Source of the DNA: Eunapius fragilis
Lineage: Eukaryota; Porifera; Demospongiae; Spongillida; Spongillidae
DNA: 64,000 nucleotides
NCBI GenBank assembly: GCA_963681505.1
Contig: OY811988.1
Span: 3,147,202 to 3,211,201, forward strand
Reading direction: 5' to 3'
Below the pieces are notes generated by a model, which was not told the DNA's origin, did no database searches, and worked only from the letters and a program-made list of their open reading frames with translations. Every line of letters begins with the position of its first letter. The first letter of the stretch is position 1. Below are positions 44,291 to 56,195 of the stretch, piece by piece. The position numbers and the translations under genes were made by a program.

Positions 44291-45773
44291 TCCCGTGTCC
44301 GTTTAAAAGGCGCTCTGGCATGGCCTCGGACAAATAAATCAGATGAGCGGCGGTTTGGCTTAGCTTCTTGACACGTAGGACCAGTAATTCTAAATGAAAT
44401 CGACTTACGGACCTAATAACTAGGTACAAATAACTTTGAACTGCGTTTTCTCGAAACATTGAAATAGGGGGAATGACCCATTCACACATGTACAGTGTAT
44501 CTTCACCCAAATGATCAATTATCGTACACAATGCATCGGTTAATACCATCATACACAATGCAATTATTGGTCAATACCCACTAACAACATTTTGTTAGAG
44601 GAAGTTTGCACTTTTTTGTTTATTTTGGTATCAAAAATTTCATGGACCATGTGTTAAATAGCATTATACAAGAAGAAAATATTATATGCTTCAAACATTA
44701 CTAGCTTAAAACTTATGAAGTGGTAAATCGGGACATTTGGGCAGCCTTATTAACTTGACACCCAGCAGGTAGTAGATTTGGCTCAGTGCTTCATTTTCAG
44801 ACAATGCTCAATTGGAGCTGGGGAGCAGCTGAAACACATAAAGCTACAAAACGGCAGCCCCTGAATTGTTCACTGCTTTTATATAGCTTTTTTCATACAT
44901 ACATTGTACGGGTTACTAATAAAATGCTCGAAGTTTTGACAAACTTGCTCAGAAAGATGGCAGGTGGTGGAACAACAGCAATTGGTTATAGTGTTATGAT
45001 TCCTACACATCTATATTGATGCATTGTGAATGGGCTATGAGAAAAGGTGTTTTGCTTAGGCAAAGGAGGGAATTAGTGAAGTTATTTTATTTTCCCCATA
45101 AACTCAGTGTTAAAAGAACCACATCCATTGTTGTACACTGTAGGAACCAAGGGTATAATTATGATAATAAAAGCATGAAGCGACATGAACCAACTGTTAT
45201 AATATGGATGCTATAAAATTTAAGATAACTGTAGTAACATTGGTCCTACGCATACATCGTACATGTACTGTACATGTACGATCTGACCATGGAGATTAAA
45301 AGTTAATAACCTAGTACCTACTGTATGGAGTGCGAGATGGCTGTCATACACACAAGCAGTGACCATCCCCTGGCACTTATCAGCTACATTCTGAAGCATG
45401 TACATGTAGGAACATTGCAGTTGATTCTATACACAATAGAAATGATTTTCATTAAGGGAATTGATCCATGTCAACATTGGACTACATGTAATTGTCTCTA
45501 CATTGTATTACATCCAGGCGTAAAAAAGCAAAACAATGTACTACATCAAAATGACTACAAGTATAACGAGGTAATACGTACATGCATGACATACACTGAC
45601 CAGGGTTGGTTCCTGTTGTTTGCAGACTTTTGCATGACAATACTCCTTGTTCATTAGAGGAGAGCACAATGGTTGTATCTAGTCTGCCATGACAACCAGA
45701 TGAAGTGGCATATCCAAACCCTCCTGTGACAACTATTCTTTTATTAGCCATGAAAACTGAACTGTGTCCAAAC

Positions 45774-46866
45774 CTGGAATGTGTACAGTGGATGTAAATC
45801 ATGCATCCAATCTGATATGCAATACACATGTATAAAGAACAATCATTGAGATTTAAAAATTGCTAGAAATATCGACATCAAAAATGTACATGTAACACTA
45901 TTTACATGTAACTATCGACAAGTGAAACACGTACCTGTATTTACTTACACAGTACATGCATGTACAATGTACCTACAGTGTGTTCAGATAAAAATTGACT
46001 GAGTATTAATACAACAGCACATTTACACGTACATTAATACATAAACATATTACATGTATGGATGATTTTTAGCTCCTTAGGTGTTCAAATAAAAATATGG
46101 TTATAATGTTGCAACCTTTGCATAAAAATACATACAATGTAGTTTGCCTTCACAGTTCAAGGGTACATGTACAATGCATAACATCACATAATGCAAACAA
46201 TATCGATGAGGAATGTGTACCAAATAATTTCTAATGTGCCAACCTATGCATACACATTGCACATGTTACAGATTTGTACCTGCAAACTCACAGTTTACAT
46301 GTACATGTACAGGTAGCACTATTATCAATTGTACCAACTGGTACATGCATACAATTTTCATCTACGTATGTACATGTACATGTAGTTAATAAGACGTCTA
46401 CTATGCAACGGACACAGAATGCTGTTATACATGTAATTTAGACAGGACATGCACCCATGGACATTCAAATGTAAGATGAAATCTAGCTGCACCTTTGATA
46501 TTAATAAAAGCAGTACAGTACATTAATGTGTAGATATTAATGGTGCATACCTTTGCACATGATTAGACACATTACCAACATAGGATTTAATAATAATTCT
46601 ATTTTTTCACTCAAATGGTTGAAGTCATATTAGAATATGAGAAAAACTAATCAACACATTACAAGTGATACATTGCCACACATTGGCAAGCTTCCTTTAA
46701 AATACCTAACAATTTGAACATTTTTGCTTCTATCTCACCAAACCCAACTGGAAGTACTTACATGAAACATAAACATAAGAACAGAGGAGACAGAAAAACC
46801 AATAGTATGCACAAATGACATTAGCCAAGCAAGCAAAAACCATATAAATGTACAATTGTAGGCTAC
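45774..46866. other. Intron with dense TACATGTA motifs
   Basis: Intron of the LCMT2-like gene between exons 46867-47144 and 45601-45773. Many copies of TACATGTA and its variants (for example about 46296-46312 and 46370-46384). No gene. Confidence 0.45.
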
Positions 46867-48419
46867 CTCCTGAAAATACATGAGTCATCTGTGGCTTGCA
46901 CAGTGATTGAGTGTAGCAATAGAGGAGAAGTGGGACGAGTACCATCACTGCTCTGCTGGGGCAGCTGAGGGAGCAGATCTTGGCATGTGCCCTTCATTGC
47001 ATACAGTAGCATGTAATGGCTGCACTTGTCATGCCATTCCTCATATTCATCAAAGAGCTCCAGTTTGCTAATTCTGTCCTGTTCATCATGAGATAGCCAT
47101 CCGTAGAAGTGATTCATATCACATGACACAACCAATGGCCAGCCCTGCAAGCGTAACATGAAAATAATTAATTTTTTCATGTAAGCTTGCATACACAGGC
47201 AGCAACTACATGTAGGTGTACATTTAAAATTCTACAACAAAGCAGAAAAGTGAACAATATAAACTGAACATGTACTTACAGACTGCATTCATTACATACC
47301 AAATTTTTGTATCTTTCTTCATGCATCAACCTAGTGGGGTAGTGGCGAATGTTCTGAAGTGGACAACCTTGAGATTCAAAGTGTTCAAGCCTGGAGCATA
47401 CATGTACATATGTATGTAGTAAAAATTCGTGTGTAGCAAAATGCCATGACAAGTACATGTATATATGTATACATGAACATGTACAAGTAAATAAAAAAAC
47501 GATAAAGTGAGAGGAATTGCTGGTGTCAACAGATACAATATGTAGGGAATAAGGTTGTGACAACAGGAAAACGATACTAAAACCTATTTGTTTGTTCTGT
47601 TACATTTAAACACATACAGTATGCTGCATTATACATGTGTAAATATTTTTAGTTCCATATATTCGCAAACCTGGTTCCCACTGTTTCACTTAAGTATTTA
47701 CACAACAATAATTGCATAAAGAATCTATTTTATTCACTGCAGATTAAACCTAGATGTAAATATAAATAATTAATACTTCACTTGAAGAAATAAATGTTTA
47801 ATGCTATAAATACTGGATTTGGTCTAACATTCCCTGCGATATGCACCCTGGGGCTTACATGACATGTCAGAATGCATCATCAGGATGAACCTGTAATATG
47901 AGTACAAAACTAAACTGAACTAATCACTTGTAAATGTACTTTCATGTACCATCAACATACACCATAGAAAAATCGGAACTTATTTTATAGTAGTAAAATT
48001 CTTTGCCACCAACGATTGTCTTACTTAATGGGTGAGTACATGAACCATGAACATATGGTATGAAGAAATTATAGTGTAATGGCCAAGGTAACATAATACA
48101 AAAAGAGAGGGCAACAGGGGGGGGCGGGCGGGGGAGGTCCTATTGTTTTGCTGGTAGTGATATAATTTGTCAAGTGCTGTCAAACCTATGTCCAACCCAG
48201 AAACTTAGAGAGAAACGCGTGCACATGTACATGTACAGTATATAATGGCACATTTTGAACTGTCAGCAATAACGTATTTGACAGTATCATGAATATTTCT
48301 GAACTGTCTATGATGCAAGTTAGAGTACTCTAAGATGCAATTGCAGAATGTACATGCATACATTTTTGAGGCTTTAAATTATAAGGAATGTACATAAACA
48401 AAAGCCACAATTAGCTGTC

Positions 48420-50290
48420 AATATGGATGAGTTTGAAGCAATTGAAACAGCTTCTACAGGTGTAGCTGTGTGTTATGCAATGGCTGAAAGTGGAGACATT
48501 GAAGGACAAAGAGAAGGAGGTGATTTTTTTGTTAAGGTCCAAATTTACTAGACGGAGGATGTCACGCTTTGGCTGAAACTGTTTGAGCAGTATGCAAAGC
48601 CCCACCAGAGAGTGGGCCAACGAACTCATGTTATTGCTGAAAGATGAACTGCTCCGCACAGTAAGCTACCATGGCCTTGCAGATAGCGACGACTATGAGA
48701 CTATGGAGAAATGTTCTCAAGACCAGTTCGCTCCAGAAGGCAATGAGGTAGAGTGGCAGCAGCGTCTACAGAGCAGTTAGCAGGAGCGCGGAGATGCTCT
48801 AGAGGACTACACTGGAGAGTTGCATAGATTGGATGGGCGGAAAAGGCGTACCCGTACCTTGAGAGCGAGCAGCGGTAAAGGTTTGTACGCGGCCAATTTA
48901 TTCAGGGTCTGCTATCCTCTACAGCTCAGCTACTCCTTTTGAAAGAGATGCCACAGACGGTAGATGGTACACTTCAGCTAGCTAAGGAGCAGCATATTGT
49001 GGAGGAAGCTCAGAGATGCCTGCGACAACGAAAACACGATGGAGGTGGGGAAGCAGTAGTTGTCGAGTTTGAAGAGACTACCCCGACAAGGAAATTCTAG
49101 CAGGTTTGACCCCTTGGGGAGGCGGTGGCCAACTACACATGCGGACTAGAAGTCGGGGTCCAAAAAGTGGCAAATCATCTGATGGTTGTGTAGGGGAAGT
49201 GGCGACACATCAAGAGAGACTGCACAATGAAGAAACCAACACTGACAGAACCCTGGAATAAGCGAGAAACAACTGTAACTCAATCCATGGATGTGCAGAA
49301 ACCGTCAGTTGGGAGGATCCAGGGGAGTGTAAGAGGCTTAGGCCACCCTCACGGTCTATAGTCATGGCTAATGGGAAGGCATTGGATATTATTATGGGAC
49401 AAGTAGATATTAGCCTTTACAATGGAAAGTTCAGTTGTAAGTTTCTAGTTCTGGTCACTGACGAACTGACACAACCATGTGTATTGGGTGCTGATTTTCT
49501 TACCAAAACCAGGTAAGTATTAGAACATGATGGAGTACTGGAACTGAGCGTCATCAGTTGCTACATGTACTTGCCAATTCTGTTGCTCATTGCTCAGGTG
49601 ATAACACTGTTGTGCAGATAATAAAGCCAACTTTGTAGCCCATAGTTTTCCACGCGCATGAGATAGTGGGACACTTCCATCCCTTCTGAAGAAGATCAGG
49701 TTTGTACTCTTGGTGACTATACATTTGAAGGTACCTCGGAGGCAGAGGTTGTTGGCACATCCGCAGAGGCCAGAACAAACAGGCAAGCTACAGACGATTC
49801 TGAAGGGTTTTACTAATGTAATCCCACAGAATGAGGGTGACCTGGGGAAGATTAACCTGGTGAAACATGACATTGATGCCCAATGAGTAATCCTATTCAG
49901 CAGCTAGCAAGACGGTTACCCATGCAGCAGTGAAAGGATTTTCAGGGTATGTTGAAAGACATGCTTCATAAAGGGGTTATTGAACATTCACAGAGTTCAT
50001 GGGCATCTCCAATTGTATTAGTAAAGAAAAGGGATGGGTCTCACAGATTTTGTGTTGACTTCAGGCGTGTGAATGCAGTTACAAAAAAGGATGCACAACC
50101 ACCTATGAGGCAGAGCATCATCAAGCTGGGGCACCTGGTGAACCTCCTGTAGGGGAGCATCAAGTACGATTCTACCCCTAGAATACGCTGAGCTGGGTGA
50201 TCATGAGGCAGAGCATCATCAAGTTGGGGCACCTGGTGAATCTCCTCTTGTGTTGAGAAGGTCAACCAGGATTCAAAGACCCCCAGATAG
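48420..50290 (+). pseudogene. Gypsy-type gag-protease-RT remnant
   Basis: Gag blocks: ELMLLLKDELLRTVSYHGLA, DQFAPEGNEVEWQQRLQS, QERGDALEDYTGELHRLDG (48600-48840), then KEMPQTVDGTLQLAKEQHIV (48940-49010), a broken CCHC-like HIKRDC (about 49208), and a protease-end block ELTQPCVLGADFLTKT (49465-49510). The RT start MLKDMLHKGVIEHSQSSWAS ... PIVLVKKRDGSHRFCVDFRR follows (49949-50090). The frame ends in a duplicated stretch (50105-50150 and 50203-50248, near-identical). No LTRs were identified, and stops and frameshifts are frequent. It lies in the 47,891-55,647 intron of the LCMT2-like gene. Confidence 0.65.
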
Positions 50291-50959
50291 GTTCTGATAC
50301 ATGTGGACATGTTCCAATAAAAGACAGGGCAGTGTAGTATTCTATTAGCACTTGCGCGGTGATGCATTTTGTGCATAAATAATTGTCTGTGTGTGAATGT
50401 GATTCAGATACATTCCTTTGGGTCTCGTTGCTTGGCTGATACACTACACTTCAATATAAAAATATATTGCTGCAGACATCTAGAAGTTGCATCTATTTAT
50501 AAAATGACACACACACGTACAGTAATGTACTAAGCTACAAAAGCCATATTGACAAACACTAGATCTGATAGTGTGCATGTACATGGCATGGCATGGCATG
50601 CTGGTTGATGCTTGAGATGTTTGTGGGTGCAATCAATAATTCTTCAAAATCACAAATTTTTCTTTAAATTTATCTTCCAACCCTTCCTTTGTAGAAGTTT
50701 CGTTTGGGCAAGTGCTTGGCTAATACAATGGCTGGGTTGCATTAGATGAAGAAATATTCCTTGTGTTTTGCAAGGTGTGTCGAGAGTATAAAGATGCAGT
50801 TGATAGGTGAGCTACATGTGTATACATAACTCTTCCAGCATTAGCCACAATAAAATTGGTTACACACTGCTGATGCTAATTAGCGTTAGCCATACTTTTT
50901 GCATACCTCAGATAACGCTGTTTTTTGGCGGCAACAGAGTAGGAAGCACTGCAAACGGA

Positions 50960-51420
50960 AAACGTTTTGGCTTCACAAGATGAAAGAATAAAGTTAAAAC
51001 AAAAGTTGGGCATTACTAAGAAAGAAGGCTTTCAAGGAGAATGCCAGTGCCATGAGAAGTGTTTCAGCGACTGGAGATGCATTTTGAGCAGCCTTACTCG
51101 TTGCATACTACATTGCAAAAAGAGAAGCTATGCGCTGAATTCACAGATTTAAATGGTCCTTTATTTCTGTACATGTACATGTACTAGATCAAAAATGCCA
51201 TTGTGGTATAATTCAGAATATGGCTTATACATAGATGTTTACCACAAGCAGATACACGGACTGTACGTGTAGATCAGCTGATTACCAAGTTGTTCGAGGC
51301 TCATTTCTTTTCTATTATGACTGATGGCAGCACTGACAGTGGAGCACTGAAAACGTTCAAACTGGTATACATTACTTGAATATCCTGATTTGTGTACTGG
51401 TGTGGTTACATCTTTTATTG
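50960..51420 (+). pseudogene. hAT/ZNF862-like transposase fragment interrupted by the Gypsy insertion
   Basis: LQTENVLASQDERIKLKQKL (about 50950-51010) is followed, after a gap, by TKLFEAHFFSIMTDGSTDSG (51283-51345). The 'IMTDGSTDS' motif is characteristic of hAT-related and ZNF862-like proteins (family knowledge). The Gypsy LTR begins at 51,428, directly downstream, with target duplication ATAGG. No start or end of the hAT element was defined. Confidence 0.4.
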
Positions 51421-51427
51421 GCATAGG

Positions 51428-51579
51428 TGTAGTGGTGTTAATGGACTGACGTAAAGGTTGTCATGTGACTAGCTGGACTAGAGTTAGGTTGAGACATTTC
51501 CGTATACTGGGTAACTGTATTTGCTGTATAGTATTAAGCATACCCTAAGGCAGCGCCCTCGCAAACGCGTACTACTACA
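51428..51579 (+). repeat. 5' LTR of the Gypsy element
   Basis: Starts TGTAGTGGTGTTAATGG and ends TACTACTACA, directly followed by TGG of the primer binding site. Contains CTGTATAGTATTAAGC, a possible promoter region. Confidence 0.8.
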
Positions 51580-51591
51580 TGGTGGCAGCGG
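51580..51591 (+). promoter_or_regulatory. Primer binding site of the Gypsy element
   Basis: TGGTGGCAGCGG immediately after the 5' LTR. It would pair with a tRNA 3' end reading CCGCTGCCACCA. The same motif occurs after the LTR at 27,594, so the two elements probably use the same primer tRNA. Confidence 0.6.
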
Positions 51592-51621
51592 TATTGACCT
51601 GTTCAACGCGACTAAGTAACC

Positions 51622-52068
51622 GTGACTGATATTGAACTCAAGATGGCGTCTCTTCATACTTCTCCTCCGCAACCCTTTGACTTTGCTACTCCTGAAGAGT
51701 GGCCTCGGTGGATTCGTTGCTTTGAGCGCTTTCGGGAAGCTTCGGGGTTGATAGCAAACGCAGAGACGAGCCAGATAAGTACGCTCATTTACTCGATGGG
51801 GGACCAAGCAGAAGACATATTACGCTCGTTCAGCTTGACAGAAGCTCAACGAGGCAAGTACATGTATGACATAGTGAAGGAGAAGTTAGAGCATTTTGTG
51901 AAGCGCAGAAATCTTATTTTCGAGCGTGCGAAGTTTAACAGTTGTGTTCAAGGGCCTGACGAGACGTGTGACTCCTTCATTACATCCCTCTATTGCTTAG
52001 CAGCGCACTGTTCGTGTGGATCATTGCATGATGAGCTCATACGTGACTGGATCGTGGTGGGAATTTGA
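51622..52068 (+). pseudogene. Gypsy gag, N-terminal part
   Basis: 148 codons from ATG in the first 50 bp after the primer site. Contains FATPEEWPRWIRCFERFREA and LIYSMGDQAEDIL, typical of Gypsy gag/capsid proteins. It ends at a TGA, after which coding continues in other frames (LTLDKAINAVRQNEAVKGQQ; then CTRCGYMC...C, a zinc-knuckle remnant at about 52235-52290). Gag is therefore broken by stop and frameshift. Confidence 0.7.
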
Positions 52069-52252
52069 AACTCTCAGTTATCAGAAACACTTCAGCTGGA
52101 CCCTGATTTGACATTGGACAAAGCTATCAATGCAGTTAGACAGAATGAGGCGGTGAAAGGTCAGCAGATAGTAATACGAAGCCAGGAACATGATGAAAGA
52201 ATAGTTGCTGTTATAAAAGTCACAGGGAAACACAAAACAATGTGTACTAGAT

Positions 52253-52933
52253 GTGGCTACATGTGCATACAAGGAAAACACATATGCCCTGCCAAGACAG
52301 CATCCTGCCAGTTGTGGACGACAGGGTCATTTTCAATCAGTGTGCAGAGCAAAGGACAAGACAGTAGCGGCAATTAACGAGAATGCAGTAATGTTGGGTG
52401 GAGTACAGCTACAGCAGGTCACTTACACAGATCAGTGGACAACAACATTGGGTTTGAAGGGAAGACATATGATATTCAAGATAGACACTGGGGCAACGGT
52501 TACTGTTATTCCTGCATTGTCATACCACCCAGTAAAGAATGGATCACTTCATTCACCTACCAGAACACTTTATGGACCGGGTCAACAGAAGCTAAAAGTG
52601 AAAGGACAGTTTACAGAGTTTACAGGCAACTTGAAGAAGGGAGATATAGAAGTAATGCAGGAAATGTACGTTGTTCAAGGACTTAGACAACCTCTTGTAG
52701 GATGCCCTGCAATTGCAGCATTGAACCTAGTCACTAGGATTGAATCTGTCACTTCAGAAAACCACAGAGTTGTAGCTCTATTTCCAAAGGTATTCCAAGG
52801 ACTGGGACAAATCATTGATGAGAATGGCATTGCTTCAGATCCTGACAAAGTAAGAGCAATAAGAGACATGGCAACTCCGAAAAATGTTACTGAAAATCCG
52901 CATATTTCTTGGAATGGTGAATCAACTCAGTAA
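52253..52933 (+). pseudogene. Gypsy pol: protease joined directly to the post-RT segment (RT deleted)
   Basis: A 226-codon frame carries GHFQSVCRAKDK (end of the zinc knuckle), the aspartic protease motif FKIDTGATVTVIPA (about 52474-52515), and the end of the protease region (LRQPLVGCPAIAALNL). It then reads PKVFQGLGQIIDENGIASD. The last part normally lies after the whole RT core, while PKVFQGLG normally precedes it. About 150-200 residues including the Y-x-D-D site are thus missing, with the joint at 52799-52810 (Gly-Leu-Gly-Gln). The reading frame is kept across the joint. It ends at TAA after a further small frame change. Confidence 0.75.
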
Positions 52934-53066
52934 ATTCTCCCCTCACCTTGCTGATGAAACTAAGCTGTTAAGAGGGTTGCTAAGTTGAAAGAACCAGTGG
53001 GTATGGGGTTCAGCTCAGCAAGAGTCGTTTGATACAATCAAGGCAAAGCTAAGTTCTATTCAAGTA

Positions 53067-53333
53067 TTGGCAATGTACAATGCAGCATTTGAAACCCGCG
53101 TTTCAGCAGATGCTTCTTCGTATGGTCTGGGAGCAGTATTGCAACAAAAACAAGCTTCAGGAGAATTAAGACCGGTTGCCTATATCTCTCGAGCATTATC
53201 AAAAACCGAACAACACTATGCACAAATAGAAAAGGAAGCATTAGCAGTCACTTGGGCTTGTGAACGATTTTGGGATTACTTGACAGGAATGCAATTCCAT
53301 ATTGAGATGCACCACAACCACTTGCACCTCTAA
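53067..53333 (+). pseudogene. Gypsy RNase H segment
   Basis: 88 codons with RVSADASSYGLGAVLQQK, LRPVAYISRALSKTEQHYAQ and IEKEALAVTWACERFWDYL, the standard Gypsy RNase H core with the first catalytic Asp (SADAS) and Glu (EKEAL) present. Ends at a stop in the MHHNHLHL region, where related elements continue with a TDHKPL-like sequence. Confidence 0.75.
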
Positions 53334-53379
53334 CTCACTTTAAAACGCATCAGACAAAGACGAAATCTTTGGATTTGAA

Positions 53380-54450
53380 TTGGCAATTCCTCTAGACATT
53401 TCTTTTACATATTCAATGTCCCATGTTCCAGGTAAAGACCTTTCCATTGCTGACACACTTTCTAGAGCACCAGTCAACCAAGGCCAAGACCTATCAGACC
53501 TTGTATTTGAAGAAGAGACAGCTGCCTTTGCCTGCCATATTGTTAGTACCCTTCCTGCCACCCCAATAAGATTGGAAAAGATCCGTACCTGTCAGAAGGT
53601 GGATGAAGCATGCACATTATTAACTAAATTCTGTGAACAAGGGTGGCCTGAAAAGCACTCTTAACCAGCAGCAGCAAAGCCATATTTCCATGTGCGGAAT
53701 GAACTGTCTTACCATAATGGACTATTGCTACGAGCTAGTCACCTTGTAATACCATCATCGCTGCAGGGAGACATTCTGACCAGGATACACTCTGATCATC
53801 GGGGTCTAACTAAATGTAGGGAGAGAGCGAGACAATGTGTTTGGTGGCCAGGTATGTCTAAAGATCTGGAGAAAGTGATCATGCAGTATCAAGTATGCTG
53901 TTAACATCGACAGCAGCACACTGAACCTTTGATGCCAACCCCATTTCCAGATTACCCTTGCCAGAAAGTGGCATCAGACTTATTTGAGTGGCGGAAGAAT
54001 GCATATATTCTTGTTGTAGACTACTACTCTCGATTCATTGAAATTGCAAAACTCTCTACCACTACCTCAACAGATGTGGTGACTCATTTAAAATCAATTT
54101 TTGCCCGTCACGGCATTCCAGAGGTCTTCATATCAGACAATGGTCCTCAGTACTCATCCTCATTATTTGCAAAGTTTTCTCGAGAATACAAGTTCAACCA
54201 TATAACAAGTAGCCCACGATACCCGCAAGCAAATGGAGAAGCAGAAATAGCAGTGAAGATCATAAAAGCAATGCTAGATAAATGCAGTGATCCATATGTG
54301 GGTCTTCTAGCTTACCGAACAACACCATTGGAGAAAGGGTACAGCCCAGCTGAACTATTAATGGGCCGTAAGAGAGGTGTGCGTTACATGCCAGGAAGGA
54401 GCACTACCAGTGATCAAAAGTCTGTTGATACCAAAAGCTCCACCATTTGA
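53380..54450 (+). pseudogene. Gypsy integrase with intact D,D-35-E but in-frame stops
   Basis: 53380-53664 gives SHVPGKDLSIADTLSRAP (RNase H/integrase linker). 53692-53904 holds the H2C2 zinc-binding region (HSDHRGLTKCRERARQCVWW ... CC). 53929-54450 holds the core: VVDYYSRFIEI with Asp codon 54019-54021, ISDNGPQY with Asp 54136-54138, and YPQANGEAE with Glu 54244-54246, which is 35 residues after the second Asp. Single stops at 53664 and 53904 separate the blocks; otherwise the frame is the same or close. A basic C-terminal part follows at 54486-54785 (QKGEEVWLPDTSASGTV). Confidence 0.75.
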
Positions 54451-54913
54451 GTCCTTGATGCAGAAAGAGGAGAAGGCGTAGAAAGATGAAGCAGAATTTT
54501 GACGAGCATCACAAAGCAAAATCATCATCGCCATTGCAGAAAGGAGAAGAGGTTTGGTTACCTGATACTTCAGCAAGTGGTACTGTTGAAGCTGAAGTGG
54601 CTCCTTGGTCATATCTTGTACATACTGAAAATGGAGATCTCAGGCGGAATCGTAAACATCTGGTTCAAATGGACTTGACTAGGACAAAAGCTGAGTCTCC
54701 AGAGATTGAACTTCCTCAGGTACAGCAGGAACTACCTGAAATACTGCCTGAAGTAAAAAAAAAAAACAGACTAAAGCTGAAGTAATACCTGAAAAGGTCC
54801 CACAAAGTGAAACAGCTGCTCCTGAACCACTTCCAGAAGGCACATATCGCACAAAAAGTGGAAGATTGTCAAAGCCCTCAGATAGACTCCCAAGCTCATG
54901 GCCAGAAAGGGCG

Positions 54914-55078
54914 TGGTGTTAATGGACTGACATAAAGGTTGTCATGTGACTAGCTGGACTAGAGTTAGATTGAGACGTTTCCATATACTGGGTAACTGTA
55001 TTTGCTGTATAGTATTAAGCATACCCTAAGGCAGCGCCCTCGCAAACGCGTACTATGTTGCAAACGCATACTACTACA
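54914..55078 (+). repeat. 3' LTR of the Gypsy element
   Basis: Aligns with the 5' LTR from TGGTGTTAATGG to TACTACTACA, with an 18-bp direct duplication near the end. Followed by ATAGG (55079-55083). Confidence 0.8.
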
Positions 55079-55384
55079 ATAGGGGTCACAAAACATGCAT
55101 CAACATGAATTAAATGTTGTAGCCAGGCCCATACACTCCACAGCAGCGTCCATTTTCTATGGAAAACATCTACCGTACAGTAATGCTCATAGGCCCCCCC
55201 CCCCCGTCCCCTCCACCCCCCCAGCAAAAAAGGCTACTGCTCAAACACTTGTATTGTCATAATCACGAACGCTTCCCCAGATATTTAATCCCTTACGTGT
55301 CCCATTTTACCTACTACATACAAAATAAATTAGCAGACACATTCACAGTTATGAATGGAGTTGCGCACATTTAATCACAAGCCA

Positions 55385-55580
55385 TTTTTGTGGGGGTGGA
55401 GGGTGGGGAGCTTGTAAGCAGTACTTTACAGTATATGAAGTTGTTGCCAAGTTTATTGCCAAGGGAATGGTTTTTAAAAAAGGGCTGGGGCAAATCACGA
55501 AAGGGGCTAGTCCCTCTAGTGAATATCGTTATTAGACCCCCCCCCCCCTGAAATCCAGGATCTGCCCCTGCATTAGTACA
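55385..55580. mobile_element. Fragment of the GGCAGATCCTGG/poly(C) repeat family
   Basis: Ends with a C tract followed by CTGAAATCCAGGATCTGCCCCTG. The reverse complement CAGGGGCAGATCCTGGATTT matches the terminus of the element at 59,484. The left end is not clearly defined. Confidence 0.5.
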
Positions 55581-55789
55581 ATCTAGCGTACATGCATCAA
55601 CACACAAACAAGTATTTATCACACACACAACGTATCAATTTAATTACCTGCTCATATGTGCAAAATGCGGAGTTCTGAAATGATGAAGAAACCCATTCAA
55701 GTAGTTTGTTTACCCTGTAATATAAAAAATCATAAGTGAATACAGCACATGTACACACAATTCACTTACACAATCGACTAATACAAGAA

Positions 55790-56195
55790 CACTAGCTTGC
55801 ACCGTGAAAAATTACGAGCTGATTATTTTTAATTTACCACCTGTTCTAGCATACGGTTACTACGCAACCTCTATAACATGCCCGCGCAATACAAATACTT
55901 CATGGAATTATTAGTAACTACATGTTTTCGGCCTGTACTATGAGACTTGAGAGTGAACCACCACAATAGCTTTGCTTTAATTGTTACTGCATGTGATGGC
56001 CTGTATAGGCATGAAGGTTTTGTGGCAAGCATGGTCGCTACGTACGCGTTGCTATGTACTTTTGTGTGGGAGGTGGTCGTTCCTATTGGTTGCTAGGTAC
56101 ACATACATACCTAGTGCTGGGCCAAGTAATAAATAAGTTACGTGGACGTACAGACGTATGTACGCACGTTGGAAATTATAGTATTTAATACAACA
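55790..56195 (+). repeat. Dispersed repeat of about 430 bp, copy 2
   Basis: Shares ordered blocks with 21,095-21,555 (ACTAGCTTGCACC, TGAAAAATTACG, ATAACATGCCCGCG, ATTGGTTGCTAGGTA, GTATGTACGCACGTTGG, ATTATAGTATTTAA). Confidence 0.65.

Larger units (their letters stand above)
51428..55078 (+). mobile_element. Gypsy-type LTR retrotransposon with deleted reverse transcriptase
   Basis: LTRs at 51428-51579 and 54914-55078 differ by four substitutions over about 143 aligned bases, and the 3' copy carries an extra 18-bp duplication (GCAAACGCGTACTATGTT). Flanking ATAGG is present at 51423-51427 and 55079-55083. The first five bases of the 5' LTR (TGTAG) are not matched in the 3' copy. A TGGTGGCAGCGG primer-binding-site motif follows the 5' LTR, and AGAAAGGGCG just before the 3' LTR is a plausible polypurine tract. 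LTR similarity implies a fairly recent insertion. Confidence 0.85.

Noticed and set aside
47859-47890. In-frame TGA read as selenocysteine
   Set aside because: The aligned residue in relatives is Gly, one base away from TGA; the gene has two other lesions, and the family is not a selenoprotein family. Mutation or sequencing error is simpler.
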